Source: Pseudoscleropodium purum
Lineage: Eukaryota; Streptophyta; Bryopsida; Hypnales; Brachytheciaceae
Length of the DNA: 64,000 nt
Direction of reading: 5' to 3'
Assembly (NCBI GenBank): GCA_963969395.1
Contig: OZ017795.1
Coordinates: forward strand, 38,793,063 to 38,857,062
The position numbers and the translations under genes were made by a program. Below the pieces are notes generated by a model. The model was not told the DNA's origin, searched no databases, and was given only the letters and a program-made list of their open reading frames with translations. This document shows positions 61,146-64,000 of the stretch, one piece after another (the first letter of the stretch is position 1; each line of letters begins with the position of its first letter).

Positions 61146-61858
61146 AATAGTACAATTAAAGCTTAGAAAGGATTCTAGACATTATCAAATATTGTCTCAA
61201 ATCTATAAAGTGGAAAAAACCATCAATGTAAATAAAATGTATCTTTGCAAGCTGTGGAAGTGTAGCTTTGTATTTGTTATTAATTTAAAGGCTCAAAGAA
61301 TGTGAATTCTCCCTACAATAGTTTCAATCAAATGAAGCCCATTGTAGTTTTGCTATTTTAGCATGGATACACTTCCCAAAGCACCAAATTTGTTAATATA
61401 GATAAATATGTTGATTTGGGGCATTATGAAGTAGTTATATATGTCACAAGGTACATGACAATAATGAACATTTAATTTCCAATACATATCTATATGATTA
61501 TTTATGTTTCCAAATAATGAATATTTATTATTCCTGCAATGAAACCAAACCAAATCAAATCCTAATTGCTTACAATCTTCAAATATGAAAGTAAGTTTAT
61601 AGTCAACAACCCTGTAAAAAATGCAAATAATTCTATACAATTCATTAGTAACTTTGAATTGGAACTATTGCAAAATTTGGGGACTCATAATTGAATGTAG
61701 CTAGATTTATTAAAAAACAAAAGAAAAAAATCATTCATCCCTTATATTTTTTAAATAATAGATTGAAAGAATGTCAATTACAAAATCATAATTTGAAAAT
61801 GTTTTTTTTTCCAAAAAGTTGACCTCCAAAATGAAGTCCATGTGTTTGTTTTAAATTT

Positions 61859-61964
<106 letters not shown>

Positions 61965-62260
61965 TTCATGAATTATGATTATGACTTCATTACAACCAAT
62001 TTTATTCCAAATTTGTCAATGTATAGGATGTAATTTACTCTTGAAGCATTTTTTGATTTTAAAATTAATTCAATTATACTTTTAAATGTTGGTGAAATAA
62101 ATTGTAAATTTAACCATACAAATGTAATTCATAACATACAACTTTGATTACTACTCGATATTAAGTTATTTCTCGAAGTTCTTGTTTATAATACACCTTT
62201 ACAAAGCTTAAAGTCATGTGATGGATTGAAACCTACATGATTAACTTTCCTATTACTATC

Positions 62261-62493
62261 TCAACCCTAAAATGCTGAGCTGGTTATTATGGAAATCATC
62301 CCTTTTGGTAAGTCTATTTGAACATTTGCTTAAAAAATCCAAAAGCACTCATTGAAGATCAAATTATTGTGCAAGATCCCCTTCCTTTTCACACAAAATT
62401 CCAAAGATGAACATCAACACTTTTATCTTACATAGAAAGATTTTCTATCATCCATTGAACAAGTTTTAGGCCGCCACATCATTACAAGGTTAA
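62261..62493 (+). mobile_element. family M element, copy 4
   Basis: A 233-bp element from TCAACCCTAAAATG to ACAAGGTTAA. It shares 'gagctggttattatgg', 'aaaagcactcattgaag', 'caaaattccaaagatgaaca' and 'tacatagaaagattttctatcat' with copy 3. Non-coding. Confidence 0.75.
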
Positions 62494-63397
62494 AATTGTT
62501 CAAGACAAACAATACGCTTTAGCATTTGAAGCCATTCAAATGGGTTTTATACAAAAAAATTTGTTCCTTTTCTCATTGGGAACAATGGAAAGCCACAAAT
62601 TTCACTTAATTTATGCCTTAAGTTTGCCCTCTTCAGTGGCTCTTAACACATGCTCACAAATACTTAGCAAGCAAAACATTCAGCAGTCTCATTGCTCTTG
62701 CTTTAAACATGTATGTAGAACGGATATTTCATTAGAATGGGAGTATTCCACAAACTTGGCACTTTCAGGTTCAAAACGTGCGGTCTGAACTGTATACTAG
62801 TCCTAGATTTCTGGGTTTCAGGGTTTCATGGTCTGAAATCTATACCAATCATGGAAAATTAATGAAAAAATGGGAGAAAAATGGCACCATTTTAACAAAA
62901 TATCTGTTGTAGCTTCAGTTAGTTGATCCATTCATACCAAAACTCATCTGATGACAGACAACATGAACATCAACGAAACCAGCTTCAGTTCGAAAATGGA
63001 ACTTTGTTGAAAATGGAGTGGATCGACACACCCCGTGCTTTACACAACTAAGCTCACTGCACAGTCTTTTACAATATAAAAGGATATCTAAACACATTTT
63101 CTGGACTGATTTCTTTCAAACAACTCGTACTCGAACATACTCTCAAACTTTTAATTACTCAGCTATGCATCCTTTGTCTTCCACATCCTTCAAAATTGTC
63201 ATGTATGGAATGAAAAAATGTATCCCATACACTACAGGAACTCAGTCCTAGAAAATCTAACAACATACACTTTGAACACTGACGCAGTTATTAATATAAT
63301 TTTACATCATCTAACTCATGATCAAAAGTGATTTTGATGGTAACGATCACCATCAAAAGAGTTCAAAAAACTTGAATTGTCAAGATCGTTGTGTGCT
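62494..63397. other. spacer and probable 3' UTR of the HMA gene
   Basis: Downstream side of the minus-strand HMA gene that ends at 63398. Composition is mixed. Two short overlapping frames around 62.9-63.25 kb have no recognisable motif. Confidence 0.4.
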
Positions 63398-63939
63398 CTA
63401 GTAGTATCCAGTCAAGTGCAGAGCATAATCTTCTGTCGCATAGGGTTGGCCGTAAGAAGATGGGAGATGGCCGTGATGGAGGGGTTCCCTGAAAGAATTC
63501 GAAGCGGCAGTGGCATCATAGATTTGCGCGTCGTAGGGTGTTTCGTAAGGGCTTGAGCTTTTGTATTGGTACTCTAGATCTGCTCCTCGGTAGTAGTACT
63601 CCCGATCATCATCGTATGGTGATCCTGGTGGTGCCACAAATCTCTGGTTCTGACGATGTGGAGCCCTCAGACTGTAGAGTGGAGGAGCAGATTCTCGAGG
63701 GTACGCAGGGATGTCGATGTGTTGCAATTGCGAAAGCTCCTGGCTATGGCGGTGGTGGGAGGGTTTTGGACTTGGGAAACTGGTTGCGAGATAATGAGCA
63801 TCTTTGAAGTGCGTGCTGCCCCTCCAGAAGTGGGAGTTTTTCTTCATTCGCTGAATTCTCGTGAGCAGCCAGTTTGGGTCTCGATTGCTGGAAACCGTCA
63901 CTCTTTGGTTGTGAAGGTCACACACCACTTTGTAGACAC
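63398..63939 (-). CDS. heavy-metal-associated (HMA) domain protein, last exon only
   Basis: A terminal exon of about 180 codons following an acceptor (ATGCAG) at 63940; the gene continues beyond the right edge of the window. It starts with the second half of an HMA fold: GVYKVVCDLHNQRVTV, then DPNWLLTRIQRM and a terminal SHFW, matching the layout of plant HIPP/HPP metallochaperone-like proteins. The metal-binding CxxC would be in the missing upstream exon. The remaining ~130 residues are rich in Tyr, Pro, His and Ser with no domain. The protein ends in HLTGYY rather than a CaaX box, so it would not be farnesylated and belongs with HPP rather than HIPP types. An alternative is a degenerate HMA-like protein without metal binding. 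Confidence 0.72.
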
Positions 63940-64000
63940 CTGCATTTGTATAACCAAGCATTTACTGATCAGGACTCAAGGTTTTGTATGCGTGGAAGCA

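Overview
The window looks like nuclear DNA of a land plant, most likely a bryophyte (moss-type) or another early-diverging plant. The evidence is spliced genes with GT/AG introns, a plant plasma-membrane aquaporin, a CYP71-clan P450, a plant-only SCAB actin-binding protein, TTTAGGG-type telomere-like motifs, and very AT-rich spacers. The species cannot be named from the sequence alone.

Layout. 2.35-5.53 kb: a complete four-exon cytochrome P450 gene (minus). 5.5-13.8 kb: AT-rich repeats with two copies of a ~0.95-kb inverted-terminus element (called T1 here), one carrying a nested insertion. 13.85-30.6 kb: a large direct duplication whose two units each end in a copy of the same kinase gene. 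Unit A (about 13.85-19.50 kb) keeps only the kinase N-terminus; unit B (about 23.4-30.6 kb) keeps an intact kinase. 33.0-37.65 kb: a third, inverted kinase copy plus further fragments of the same unit. In every unit a decayed gene lies head-to-head with the kinase. 38.0-42.85 kb: an 11-exon SCAB1-like gene (minus). 43.2-48.8 kb: spacer with small transposons. 48.86-53.92 kb: a complete four-exon PIP aquaporin gene (minus), whose leader and start-codon region is present three times in tandem upstream (to about 54.87 kb). 55-63.4 kb: spacer with a PIF/Harbinger-like element containing a nested hAT-like element, another T1 copy, a small MITE and a long (AT)n tract. 63.4-63.94 kb: the last exon of a heavy-metal-associated (HMA) domain gene that continues beyond the window.

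How it fits together. The housekeeping-type genes (P450, SCAB, PIP, HMA) look unrelated to each other. The distinctive part is the repeated module of an atypical kinase (DFE in place of DFG, in both full copies) and a divergently transcribed partner, which has been duplicated, inverted, partly homogenised by apparent gene conversion, and is now mostly pseudogenised. Comparing copies gives empty-site evidence for several insertions: a SINE-like element and a T1 element in the duplicated units, and a 304-bp element in one T1 copy.

All gene models were built by eye from translated motifs and splice signals. Exon edges of the P450, SCAB and PIP genes keep frame throughout and give lengths normal for those families. 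No database search was possible.
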